Translations under genes and position numbers: made by a program
Source of the DNA: Mayfieldus sp963740555
GTDB lineage: Bacteria > Actinomycetota > Thermoleophilia > Solirubrobacterales > 70-9
Length of the DNA: 64,000 nucleotides
Assembly: GCA_963740555.1 (NCBI GenBank)
Contig: CAVUES010000003.1
Location: 496,001 to 560,000, forward strand
Direction: 5' to 3'
The notes under the pieces: generated by a model
Seen by the model: the letters and a program-made list of their open reading frames with translations, nothing else
What the model was told of the DNA's origin: nothing
Database searches by the model: none
Shown here: in pieces, positions 43,544 to 58,638 of the stretch
How positions within the stretch are numbered: the stretch's first letter is position 1
How the letters are laid out: each line of letters opens with the position of its first letter

Positions 43544-45099
43544 TCAGTGCCGGGGCGCGGCAATCACGATCGGGGCCGCGGTTGCCGCTGAGCCATTGGC
43601 GAGGATGCTCAACTTGGCCGGGGTGTGCCGCGCGTCCTGAAGCCGCCTCAGCCCGGCGCGGCTTATCTGAAGGTGGACGCGCTTCGACTTCCCCCCTCCG
43701 AGCGTGAACGACTTGCTGGCGATCTTGATCAGCCTCCGCGACTGCGACTTGCGGCCCTTGCCGGCCGCTATGTCCAGCCTCAACTTGCCCTTGCAGACGA
43801 GGCCCGAGTCCGCGAGCGCCTTCGGCAGGTGGACTCGAACGACGACCGCACCGCCATGCAGCGTCGTCCGGTGGGAGACGCCGACCGCCGCGCATACAGC
43901 CGATTGGGCGTCGAGACACGGGTCGAGCCCTCCTGAGGCGCCACCGAGGGGGGGTCGGAGGTGTCGGACGCGGAAGCCCTGAAGTCGGAGCCGCAATTAC
44001 TGAAGTCGGAGCCGTCGTCGATTCCGGAGCTGTCGTCGCCTGACGCGGTGCTGAGCGACTCGCAGTTCGCGTCGATGACGTCGAAGTCGTCGGCTTCACC
44101 GGTGTCAGTGTCAGGCCCGCAGTTGATCGTATCGACGACACCGTCCTGTGCGTGGATGACGTCGTTGCCGGCGCCGCCGGCGATCGTGTCGCCGCCGGGG
44201 CCACCGTACAGCGCGTCGTTCCCGTTGCCGCCGATCATCAGGTTGGCGCCGTTTCCGCCCGCCAGGGCGTCATCGCCGTCGCCGCCGACGATCACGTCGT
44301 CGCCGCTGCTCCCGCTGGAGCTGTCGTTCGGCTCGCCGACCAGAACGTCGTCGCCGCCGGCGCCGCTGATGATGTTCGCTGCGGCGCTTCCGGAGATGTT
44401 GTCGTCGCCCGTGCCCCCGGTCACGTTCTCGACGTCGTCATGGACGTTGTCGCCTTCCCCCGCCTCGCCGTCGTTGGCGACGTTGTCGAGGCTTACGAAC
44501 ACAGAGGCGGTGCGACTCGCATAGGTGACCGTGTCGGACCCCGAGCCTCCGAAGATGGCGTCGGGCCCCGGGCCGCCGTCGAAGGTGTCGTTCCCGCCGC
44601 CCGCGCAGCCGAAGGCATCGACCAGCGTGTCGGCGCCCGGCCCACCGTTGTAGGTGTCGTCGCCTCCACAACCGATCAGGGCGTCGTTTCCGCTGCCGCC
44701 GATCAGAGTGTCATTGCCATCTCCGGCGATGATGGTCGAGTTCGTCGAAGTCGTGTTCCAGACCGTGTTGGTCATGTTGCCCGCGTTGACGCTCAGCGCC
44801 GTGATCCCGGCGCCGGCGCAGGTCGCCTTGTTCGCGTTCACCAAGCTGCATCCGGCGCCGGCTGTGATTGTCGCCCCCGAGTCCTGAACCGTGTAGTTGC
44901 CGCTGGTCAGCGAGACCACGGCCTGGTTGGCCTCACCGCTGGCTGCCGTGTAGGTCAGCGCCCCGCTGCCGGTGCTGACCGTCGACGCCAGGCTCGGCGC
45001 GGCGCTGACCGCGCCGATTGCGAGGCAGACAGCCAGCGTCAGGCCGAGGAGCCGTGCCCGGCCGGCGATTCCGCGATTGATGCGATCCGAACTGCCCAT
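43544..45099 (-). pseudogene. Secreted RTX-like Ca-binding repeat protein, one frameshift
   Basis: From ATG 45099 (GAGAGGT upstream) the frame encodes a signal peptide (LLGLTLAVCLAIGAVSAAPSLAS), a beta-rich N-domain and hemolysin-type nonapeptide repeats (GGSGNDALIG, GGDGDDALAG, GGNGNDALYG and others). Near 43950 the sense continues in another frame with AVCAAVGVSHRTTLHGGAVV and RVHLPKALADSGL, ending IVIAAPRH. The switch lies at a C7 tract on the coding strand; one more C would join the frames as DPPLGGASGG. It is either a sequencing or assembly indel, slip-strand variation, or a recent pseudogene. The intact product would be about 518 residues and calcium-binding outside the cell. Confidence 0.75.
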
Positions 45100-45217
45100 C
45101 TACCTCTCACCCTCGCCAAAGGGAGCAGCGGGCAACGGTACGGCTTCAGCGCCGTCCGCGCATTGGGATTAGTTGGAGTTCTTTCGTCCCGCCGAGCCTG
45201 CTGGCCTACTCGGACGA

Positions 45218-45440
45218 GCCGCCGCCGTCGGTGCCGGTCTCGATCTCCTGAGCCAGCTCCTCCAGCTCCTCGGCGAAGGAGGGACCGAAGCCCTCGAGCT
45301 CCGCGCCGTCGCCCTCGAGGCCGAGCTCGGCGGCGAGCTCCTCCTCGTCGAGCAGGCCTTCCCGCTCGGTGGCTCCACCGGCTCGGTCGGCTCGATCGTC
45401 AGCGTGCGGTAGTGCTTGAGCCCGGTCGCGGCCGGGATCA
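45218..45440 (-). repeat. Copy of the rpoC 3' end
   Basis: These 223 bases match 47222-47445, the last 224 bases or so of rpoC, in the same orientation, with one deleted base (at the CCTTCC-CGC position) and one substitution. The copy encodes the acidic RpoC tail (EELAAELGLEGDGAELEGFG) but no complete gene. It lies 1.8 kb from the original. Confidence 0.95.
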
Positions 45441-45500
45441 CTGGCCGGTCGCCCCCCCGAGCGGGGCGGCGACGCCGATGCCTGACTCAACCGCGCTCTA

Positions 45501-47016
45501 CTACTTGAGACGGATAGCCGTCCCGAGGCTGGCGGTTGCTCCGTTGCGGCCGTTGCTAGATCGAGATCGTGGCCTTGACCTTGCGCAGCTTCCTTCAGCT
45601 TGAAGGTCCCGCTGGTCCCGTTGGTCGGGTTGGAGACCTGCATCTGCAGCTTGGCCTCTCTTGCGCGGCTTCTTGGCCTTCTTCTGTCCGCCTTCTTGGC
45701 CTTCTTGGCCTTCTTCAGGTGACCGTCTGCGTGGTCGCCGGCGGGATCGAGAGCTGGGTGCTGTTGACGAGCTTGAGCTTCTTGGCCTTCTTGGCCTGCT
45801 TCCTTGTGGGCCTTCTTGCCCTGCTGGAGTCGTCGCCGCGGTCACCGTCCCGGTCTGGAAGGGCGATCACGAGGATGAACGGGCTGATGGGATCGGGCTC
45901 CACCCGGCAGGATGCTTGCCTGACCGGATGCGATCGAGGTCTGGCGCGCCAGCGCGCCCTTGCCGGCACGATGCACCTGGCCGTTGACCAGGTTGACGAA
46001 CACCGCGACGCTCGGATCGCACGGCACCTGCGACGTGCTCGGCAGGTTGCAGGTCAGCTGAAACTGGACGCAGCTGTAGCCCTGGCAGACGCTGGCGCCA
46101 TGACCGTGCAGCGTCACCCCGGTGGCGCCCCCGAACGGGTCGACCGCCTGGAAGACGCTGTCGAGGTCGAAGACTCCGCTCCCGGTCACGCCGTAGCTGA
46201 GCCCGGCACCGTTGTCCTGCAGCGTGGTCTCCTCGACGAGCGGTTGGGGAACGCCGCGCCGCCGTCGGTTGCGGACCAGACGCTGTTATAGAACGTCTCC
46301 AGGAAGTTGGCTCCCGCGGTGCGTGCGACGAAGCCGATGTACCGGCCAGGTGGCGAGTTGTTCGCGTTCTGCGTGCAGAGAATGGTCGGCCCGCTGTCCT
46401 GCGCGCCGTAGCCGATGTCCGAGCCCGCCAGATAGCAGTCTCCGGCGTGGTAGAGCTGCGATCCGCCCGCCGCTCCGCTGACGGAGATTTGGCTGTGGTA
46501 CGAGTTCTGCCCGTTGACGTAGCTGTCGGTCTCGGTCACGGTGGCGCCGCCGCCGCTCGCGACCGTCGTCACCTGGTAGGGGCTCCCGGCCGTGCCCGAG
46601 CCGGTGACGCCCGTTTGGCTGACCGGAGTGGTGGATGGAAGTGGAGGACCAGATCGCCGTCCAGGCCATGTCGTCGGAGCTGGTCGCGGCGGATCCGCCG
46701 TGCGCGCCGAAGTCAGGCCCGTGACGTGACCCCTCCCGTCTGCAGGAACGTCCCGCAGTCGCCTGGCGCAACCGTCGGCGGGTAGAAGTCGAGGTCGGCG
46801 TCGACGCTGAGCTGCACCTGGCAGCTGAGGTCGTTGCCCAGGTAGATCTGCCTGATCGGGAACGTGCCGGTGATCGTCTGGAACGGCACGTTCGCCTTCG
46901 CCGGAGCCGCCTGAAGCAGCGCAAGCGCCGCCACAGTCAGCACTGCGGAAGCGACGAGAGCCCATCGCAGGCGCAGGCGCAGGCGAGGCCCAGGAAGCAA
47001 GGTTAGCCGTGGAGCT
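45501..47016 (-). pseudogene. Secreted protein gene broken by several frameshifts
   Basis: Coherent protein segments occur in shifting minus-strand frames. There is a signal peptide (ALVASAVLTVAALALLQAAP), then QTITGTFPIRQIYLGNDLSC. Next comes SPYQVTTVASGGGATVTETD, then YIGFVARTAGANFLETFYNS, FDLDSVFQAVDPFGGATGVT and a Lys-rich linker. The end is QMQVSNPTNGTSGTFKLK and GRNGATASLGTAIRLK. At least six single-base indels are needed to join them, and the joins show no substitution stop codons. That favours sequence error over old decay, but both remain possible. GGAGG precedes the ATG at 47016. The product would be an exported protein of about 480-500 residues with no recognised enzymatic motif. 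Confidence 0.65.
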
Positions 47017-47183
47017 CATCTATTCCTCCGTGATCGACTGCCAGGTGCGGGTGCCGGTGCATGCCTCGGGCGAGACACCCGGGGCGGCGGCCTATGCGCC
47101 CGCAATCGAGCGGCAGACAACCCGGAATTCGCCGAGAACCTCCGAAAACTGGGATGGCGCTGCGATTCGAGTTTTCTAACTAA

Positions 47184-47202
47184 TTTCGGCGCGCGGCCGA
47201 AA
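47184..47202 (-). terminator. Hairpin after rpoC
   Basis: A 7-bp perfect stem TTTCGGC/GCCGAAA with loop CGCGC lies 13 nt after the rpoC stop, followed on the minus strand by TTAGTTAG. It is a probable terminator of the rplJ-rplL-rpoB-rpoC transcript. The remainder of the 47017-47215 gap holds nothing recognisable. Confidence 0.5.
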
Positions 47203-47215
47203 GCCGGCGGCGGCG

Positions 47216-51271
<4,056 letters not shown>

Positions 51272-51277
51272 ATTTCT

Positions 51278-51346
51278 GTTCCTTGCTCCTTGTTGCTTGT
51301 TCCTTGGTCCTTGCTCCCCGAGTAACGAGGAACCAGGAACGAGGAC

Positions 51347-51347
<1 letters not shown>
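51278..51347. repeat. Heptad repeat array with inverted halves, locus 4 (longest)
   Basis: Ten consecutive 7-bp units fill the whole rpoB-rpoC gap. Six are of the GTTCCTT type (with GCTCCTT, GTTGCTT and GGTCCTT variants), followed by four inverted ones (GAGTAAC, GAGGAAC, CAGGAAC, GAGGACC). The last unit touches the rpoB stop. Confidence 0.85.
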
Positions 51348-54895
<3,548 letters not shown>

Positions 54896-54925
54896 AGTTG
54901 GCGACTCCTCAGAGGTTCAGAGGGA

Positions 54926-54965
54926 CGGTTGTACGGCGCGGTTTAGCGTCGGTTGTACGGCGCGG
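54926..54965. repeat. Two 16-bp direct repeats upstream of rpoB
   Basis: CGGTTGTACGGCGCGG occurs at 54926-54941 and 54950-54965, a 24-bp period, within the 157-nt rplL-rpoB gap. The two copies lie between the attenuator hairpin and the rpoB ribosome-binding site. They could be protein- or RNA-binding sites. Confidence 0.8.
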
Positions 54966-55000
54966 ATTGCGGGCAGCAGGGCACAACGGCGCGCGACCGT

Positions 55001-55025
55001 AAAAAATAACACACGGGCCGTGCGT
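55001..55025 (-). terminator. Attenuator-like terminator between rplL and rpoB
   Basis: The minus strand forms a stem ACGCAC/GTGTGT (with G-T) around GGCCC, followed by TATTTTTTA. It lies 28 nt after rplL. In E. coli a partial terminator at the same place lowers rpoBC relative to rplJL expression; a similar role is likely. Confidence 0.65.
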
Positions 55026-55052
55026 ACTTCAAGCCTGGGGGTCGTTTTTTGT

Positions 55053-55451
55053 CTACTTGAGCTCTACCGAGGCGCCGGCTTCCTCCAATTCGCCCTTCAG
55101 CTTCTCCCCCTCGTCGCGCTCGACGCCCTCCTTGACCGCCTTCGGCGCCTCGTCGACGAGGGCCTTTGCCTCCTTGAGGCCGAGCCCGGTGGCGGCGCGA
55201 ACGACCTTGATCACGGGCACCTTCTGGCCGCCGACCTCGGTCAGCACGACATCCACTGTCGTCGCCTCCTCGGCGCCGGCCTCGCCATCGCCGCCGGCGG
55301 GGGCGCCGGCCGGAGCGGCCGCGGCGACCGCGGTCGCGGAGACGCCGAACTCCTCCTCGAGCGCCTTGATGCGCTCTGAGAGCTCGACCACGGAGATGCT
55401 CTTCAGCTCCTCGATCCAGTCCTCGGTACTTGTCTTTGCCTTTGTTGCCAT
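55053..55451 (-). CDS. rplL: 50S ribosomal protein L7/L12
   Basis: The product is 132 residues. The N-terminal dimer helix is IEELKSISVVELSERIKALE, the hinge is Ala/Gly-rich (VAAAAPAGAPAGGDGEAG), and the C-terminal domain reads FDVVLTEVGGQKVPVIKVVR-like sequence with GLGLKEAKALVDEAPKAVKE. It forms the factor-recruiting stalk on L10. It follows rplJ directly (TAG-ATG) and, as the stalk protein, is needed in several copies per ribosome. Confidence 0.97.
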   Translation of the reverse strand: MATKAKTSTEDWIEELKSISVVELSERIKALEEEFGVSATAVAAAAPAGAPAGGDGEAGAEEATTVDVVLTEVGGQKVPVIKVVRAATGLGLKEAKALVDEAPKAVKEGVERDEGEKLKGELEEAGASVELK

Positions 55452-56258
55452 CTACTCGCTTTCTTGCTCGGGTTCTTCTGAAGTCTCGTCTTCCGCCGGT
55501 GCTTCCTCCGCCGGCGTTTCTTCCTCCGGAGCTTCCTCCTCCGGCTCATCGCCGGCCGGCGCTTCCTCCTCGGCGGGGGAACCACTGCCCGACACGTCCT
55601 CAGCTTCGCTTCCGGGCGTGTCGGGGCCTTCTGTGTCTGCTGAGCCCTCGGTCGATCCTGTCTCTCCGTCGGCCGACCCGGCCTCGGTCGACTCGGGCTG
55701 CCCCTCGGCCGCCGCCGGGGGCTCCGCCGGCGCCTCGCCGCTGACCAGGCCTTGGTCGGCGATCTGCTGCAGCTGGCTCGCGAGCCCGGCGATCATCGAG
55801 TTCAGGCCCCTGATCAATCCGGTCAGCGGGCTCGCCACCACTCCGGCCAGCTGCGCGTTGAGCGCGTCGCGGCCGGGCAGCCGGGCGATCACCTTGAACT
55901 CCTCCGCCTCCAGCATCTCGCCGTTCACGAGGCCGCCCTTGAACTCGAGCACCTCCCAATCGCGATCCAGCGTCGTGATCGCCTTCGCGGCCAGCGCCAT
56001 GTCGCCGCGCACGAAAGTCAGCGCGGTGGGGCCGTCCAGCAACTCGGTCAGCTTTTCGCGTCCCGCCTTCTCCGCCGCCAGCTTGGTGAGCCTGTTCTTG
56101 ACCACGCGGAAGGTCGCGTCTGCCTCACGCAGCTTGGCCCGCAGCTCGGCGGCCTGGGGAACGCTGATGCCCCTGTAGTCAATCGCGAAGATCGACTCGG
56201 CGGCCTCGATCTGGCCGGCGATCTCCTCGACGGCTGCGGCTTTCTCTTCGCGGTTCAA
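55452..56258 (-). CDS. rplJ: 50S ribosomal protein L10 with a long acidic C-terminal extension
   Basis: The product is 268 residues against about 170-175 in the family. The core (1-175) has NREEKAAAVEEIAGQIEAAE, IDYRGISVPQAAELRAKLRE and VVKNRLTKLAAEKAG, with the L12-binding helix GLIRGLNSMIAGLASQLQQI. The last 90 residues are a Glu/Ala/Pro/Ser tail ending EEPEQESE. Residues TPGSEAEDV in it are encoded by the palindromic element shared with rpsQ. The TTG start has AGGAAC from the heptad array a few bases upstream. Confidence 0.96.
   Translation of the reverse strand: MNREEKAAAVEEIAGQIEAAESIFAIDYRGISVPQAAELRAKLREADATFRVVKNRLTKLAAEKAGREKLTELLDGPTALTFVRGDMALAAKAITTLDRDWEVLEFKGGLVNGEMLEAEEFKVIARLPGRDALNAQLAGVVASPLTGLIRGLNSMIAGLASQLQQIADQGLVSGEAPAEPPAAAEGQPESTEAGSADGETGSTEGSADTEGPDTPGSEAEDVSGSGSPAEEEAPAGDEPEEEAPEEETPAEEAPAEDETSEEPEQESE
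55588..55655. repeat. In-frame palindromic element, copy in rplJ
   Basis: Arms CCCGACACG (55588-55596) and CGTGTCGGG (55617-55625) flank a 20-nt loop. Compared with the rpsQ copy, a G-C pair in the stem is replaced by A-T on both sides, keeping the 9-bp pairing perfect. The flanking 30 bases are also similar. Confidence 0.8.
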
Positions 56259-56261
56259 ATT

Positions 56262-56296
56262 CGTTCCTCGTTACTCGTTCCTCGTTGCTCGGGAGC
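56262..56296. repeat. Heptad repeat array, locus 5
   Basis: Four units of the CGTTCCT type (CGTTACT and CGTTGCT variants) and a degenerate CGGGAGC unit lie directly upstream of the rplJ start. The inverted half seen at other loci is missing or decayed. Read on the minus strand, it supplies AGGAACG before the TTG. Confidence 0.75.
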
Positions 56297-56303
56297 TAGC
56301 GGG

Positions 56304-56401
56304 AAAAGAAAAACCCGCCGGCAGGCGGGCTCGGAGAACGGGTTCTCTGGCTCCGCCTGCACCGGGCTTCCGGGCTTTCGCCCCGCCGGCGGTCTCTGGC
56401 A
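56304..56401 (-). promoter_or_regulatory. L10-leader-like structure ending in an intrinsic terminator
   Basis: The rplJ leader RNA contains a branched GC-rich fold: CCGCC paired with GGCGG enclosing a GGGC-GAAA-GCCC hairpin, with CCAGAGAC and CCAGAGAAC flanks. It ends in CCCGCC-TGCC-GGCGGG plus TTTTTCTTTT (56304-56329). Autogenous L10(L12)4 binding to such leaders, linked to attenuation, is established in other bacteria; the assignment here is by position and shape only. Confidence 0.6.
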
Positions 56402-56454
56402 GCTAAGCGGGGCGAATCTTAGCCGGCTCAAGCCTTGCGCGGACATCGGGAACC

Positions 56455-56640
56455 ATGAAGGTTCGTGAGATGACCAAGCTCCTCGAACGGGACGGGTGGC
56501 GAGTGGTTCGAACCCGCGGCAGTCACCGTCAGTTCAAGCATCAGACGAAGATCGGGCTTGTCACGGTGCCGGGCAAGCCCAGCCATGACTTGCATCCCAA
56601 GACGCGGGGCAGCATCCTTCGACAAGCAGGATTGCGATGA
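56455..56640 (+). CDS. hicA: HicA-type toxin (mRNA interferase)
   Basis: The product is 61 residues: KVREMTKLLERDGWRVVRTR, GSHRQFKHQTK and VTVPGKPSHDLHPKTRGSIL form the double-stranded RNA-binding-like HicA fold. The catalytic His is in GSHRQFKH (His24). HicA toxins cleave mRNA and tmRNA and are neutralised by HicB. The gene is on the plus strand inside a minus-strand ribosomal cluster, and its stop overlaps the hicB start by 4 nt. GGGA lies upstream of the ATG. Confidence 0.9.
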   Translation: MKVREMTKLLERDGWRVVRTRGSHRQFKHQTKIGLVTVPGKPSHDLHPKTRGSILRQAGLR

Positions 56641-56879
56641 CCAACTTCACCGAGCAGGCAGAGCGCTATCTGATCCTCATCGAGGGAGGGCCTCCATCGA
56701 ACTTTTCAGCCTGGTCCCCGGAGCTCCCCGGCTGTGTGGCGACGGGCGCCACACGCGAGGCCTGTAAGCGAGAGATGCGGGAGGCGATCGCGTTTCACCT
56801 CGAAGGGCTGGCCGAGGAGGGAGAGCCGATCCCCGATCCCTCGGGTCCCGGCGTCTACATCGAGGCATCCCTCGCGTAG
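56637..56879 (+). CDS. hicB: HicB-type antitoxin
   Basis: The product is 80 residues: YLILIEGGPPSNFSAWSPEL, PGCVATGATREACKREMREA and IAFHLEGLAEEGEPIPDP form the partial RNase H-like HicB core that caps HicA. No C-terminal HTH or ribbon-helix-helix DNA-binding domain is present, so autoregulation may be indirect. It is translationally coupled to hicA (ATGA). It ends 24 nt from the convergent rplA stop. Confidence 0.88.
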   Translation: MTNFTEQAERYLILIEGGPPSNFSAWSPELPGCVATGATREACKREMREAIAFHLEGLAEEGEPIPDPSGPGVYIEASLA

Positions 56880-56902
56880 CCCTTTGCCGCCGCGGCGGGG
56901 GA

Positions 56903-57670
56903 TCAAGCGGAAACGGTCTCCGAAGCCTCAGCGTCCTCCGCACCGTCGGGGACTGCAGCGGCGGCCGTGCCGACGTCGCGCTCCCCGCTCTTGCCGGTGT
57001 CGACCCTGATCCCGGGCCCCATCGTCGTCGTCAGGGTGCTGGAGAGGATGTAGCGGCCCTTGGCCGCGGCAGGCTTCGCGCGCACGATCTCGTCGATCAC
57101 CGCGGCGTAGTTCTCCAGCAGCTGGCGCTCGTCGAAGCTCGCCTTGCCAATCGTCAGATGGACGACGGCCTGGCGGTCGGTTCTGTATTCGACCTTGCCC
57201 GACTTCGACTCGCCGACCGCCTTCTCGATGTCCTCGGTGACCGTTCCCACCTTCGGGTTCGGCATCTTGCCCTGAGGGCCGAGGATGCGGCCGAGCTTGC
57301 CGACCACCGACATCATGTCCGGGGTCGCGATCGCGACGTCGAAGTCGGTCCACCCTTCCTCGACGCGCTTTGCCAGGTCCTCGTCGCCGACGAAGTCGGC
57401 CCCGGCGGCCTCGGCGTCGCGGGCATTCTGCCCCTTGGCAAATACGGCGATCGAGACGTCCCTGCCGAGACCATGGGGCAGAGCCAGCGTTCCACGCAGC
57501 TGCTCCTCCGCATGGCGCACGTTGACCCCAAGCCGTATGTGCAGCTCGACCGTCTCGTCGAACTTCGCCGTCGCCCCCTCCTTCAGCAGCTTCACCGCCT
57601 CGGGCGGCGGGTACTTTCGGGACCTGTCGATCTTCTCGATCGCCTGCCGGTAGCGCTTGCCGTGGGCCAT
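56903..57670 (-). CDS. rplA: 50S ribosomal protein L1
   Basis: The product is 255 residues: GKRYRQAIEKIDRSRKYPPP, GRILGPQGKMPNPKVGTVTE and KSGKVEYRTDRQAVVHLTIG are family motifs. A C-terminal tail of about 25 residues (AAAAVPDGAEDAEASETVSA) is acidic and extra. L1 forms the E-site stalk and represses the L11 operon in E. coli. rplK lies 2 nt upstream. Confidence 0.97.
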   Translation of the reverse strand: MAHGKRYRQAIEKIDRSRKYPPPEAVKLLKEGATAKFDETVELHIRLGVNVRHAEEQLRGTLALPHGLGRDVSIAVFAKGQNARDAEAAGADFVGDEDLAKRVEEGWTDFDVAIATPDMMSVVGKLGRILGPQGKMPNPKVGTVTEDIEKAVGESKSGKVEYRTDRQAVVHLTIGKASFDERQLLENYAAVIDEIVRAKPAAAKGRYILSSTLTTTMGPGIRVDTGKSGERDVGTAAAAVPDGAEDAEASETVSA

Positions 57671-57672
57671 CG

Positions 57673-58101
57673 CTAGCTGCCTTCTACGTCGACGCCCATC
57701 GAGCGCGCGGTGCCGGCGATGATCTTCGAGGCGGCGTCGATGTCGTTCGCGTTCAGGTCGGGCATCTTTCGCTCCGCGATCTGGCGCACCTGGGACATGC
57801 TGATCGTGCCGACCTTGTTCACGTGCGGTTCTCCGGAGCCCTTCGGGATTCCGGCCGCCTCCTTGATCAGCACCGCCGCCGGGGGCGTCTTGGTGATGAA
57901 CTCGAACGAGCGGTCTTCGTAGACGGTTATCTCGACCGGGATGATCGTGCCGGCGTCCCCCTGGGTCCTCTCGTTGAACGCCTTGCAGAACTCCATGATG
58001 TTGACCCCGTGCTGGCCCAGCGCGGGGCCGACCGGCGGCGCGGGGTTCGCCGCGCCGGCGGGGATCTGCAGCTTGATCAGCGTCAGGACCTTCTTGGCCA
58101 T
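57673..58101 (-). CDS. rplK: 50S ribosomal protein L11
   Basis: The product is 142 residues: KLQIPAGAANPAPPVGPALG, QHGVNIMEFCKAFNERTQGD and SMSQVRQIAERKMPDLNAND. It forms the thiostrepton-binding GTPase-associated centre with 23S rRNA. It follows nusG by 15 nt and has no extension. Confidence 0.97.
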   Translation of the reverse strand: MAKKVLTLIKLQIPAGAANPAPPVGPALGQHGVNIMEFCKAFNERTQGDAGTIIPVEITVYEDRSFEFITKTPPAAVLIKEAAGIPKGSGEPHVNKVGTISMSQVRQIAERKMPDLNANDIDAASKIIAGTARSMGVDVEGS

Positions 58102-58116
58102 CGCGTCAGCCTAGAC

Positions 58117-58638
58117 CTAGATCTTCTTCACCTGGTCGTATCCGACCTCGACCGGCGTCTCGCGGCCGAAGATCGAGACCAGCACCTTGAGCTTGGCCGC
58201 GTCCTCGTTGATCTCCGCGATCTCGCCCGAGAAGTCGGACAGCGGACCGGAGATGACCTTGACCTGCTCTCCGATCGAGAACTGCGCCTGGGTGCGTGGG
58301 CGCTCGGCGGTCTCGCGATGCAGGAGCCGGTCGACCTCGGGGGCGGAGAGCGCCACCGGCTTGTTCCGCGCGCCGACGAACCCGGTCACCCCCGGCGTGT
58401 TCTTGACCAGGCCCCATGCGTCGTCCGACATCTCCATGTTGACGAGCACGTAGCCGGGCATGGTCCGCTTCTCGGTCTGGACCTTCTGGCCGTCCTTGAG
58501 CTCGGAAACCTGCTCGGTCGGCACGACGACCTGGCGGATCTGGCGCTCCTGGCCCATCGTCTGCACTCGGTGCTCGAGGTTGTGCTTGACCTTGTTCTCG
58601 TGGCCCGAGTAGGTGTTTATGACGTACCAGCGATACAT
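58117..58638 (-). CDS. nusG: Transcription termination/antitermination factor NusG
   Basis: The product is 173 residues from MYRWYVINTYSGHENKVKHN. The NGN domain includes RTMPGYVLVNMEMSDDAWGL and NTPGVTGFVGARNKPVALSA. The C-terminal KOW domain is QVKVISGPLSDFSGEIAEIN. It binds RNA polymerase and links to Rho or S10. The start overlaps the secE stop by one base (TGATG). No actinobacterial N-terminal acidic extension is seen. Confidence 0.97.
   Translation of the reverse strand: MYRWYVINTYSGHENKVKHNLEHRVQTMGQERQIRQVVVPTEQVSELKDGQKVQTEKRTMPGYVLVNMEMSDDAWGLVKNTPGVTGFVGARNKPVALSAPEVDRLLHRETAERPRTQAQFSIGEQVKVISGPLSDFSGEIAEINEDAAKLKVLVSIFGRETPVEVGYDQVKKI

Noticed and set aside
45206..45643. An open frame joining the duplicated rpoC tail to upstream sequence, as a separate small gene
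   Set aside because: It arises from the partial rpoC copy plus a frameshifted neighbour; there is no start signal or independent conservation.
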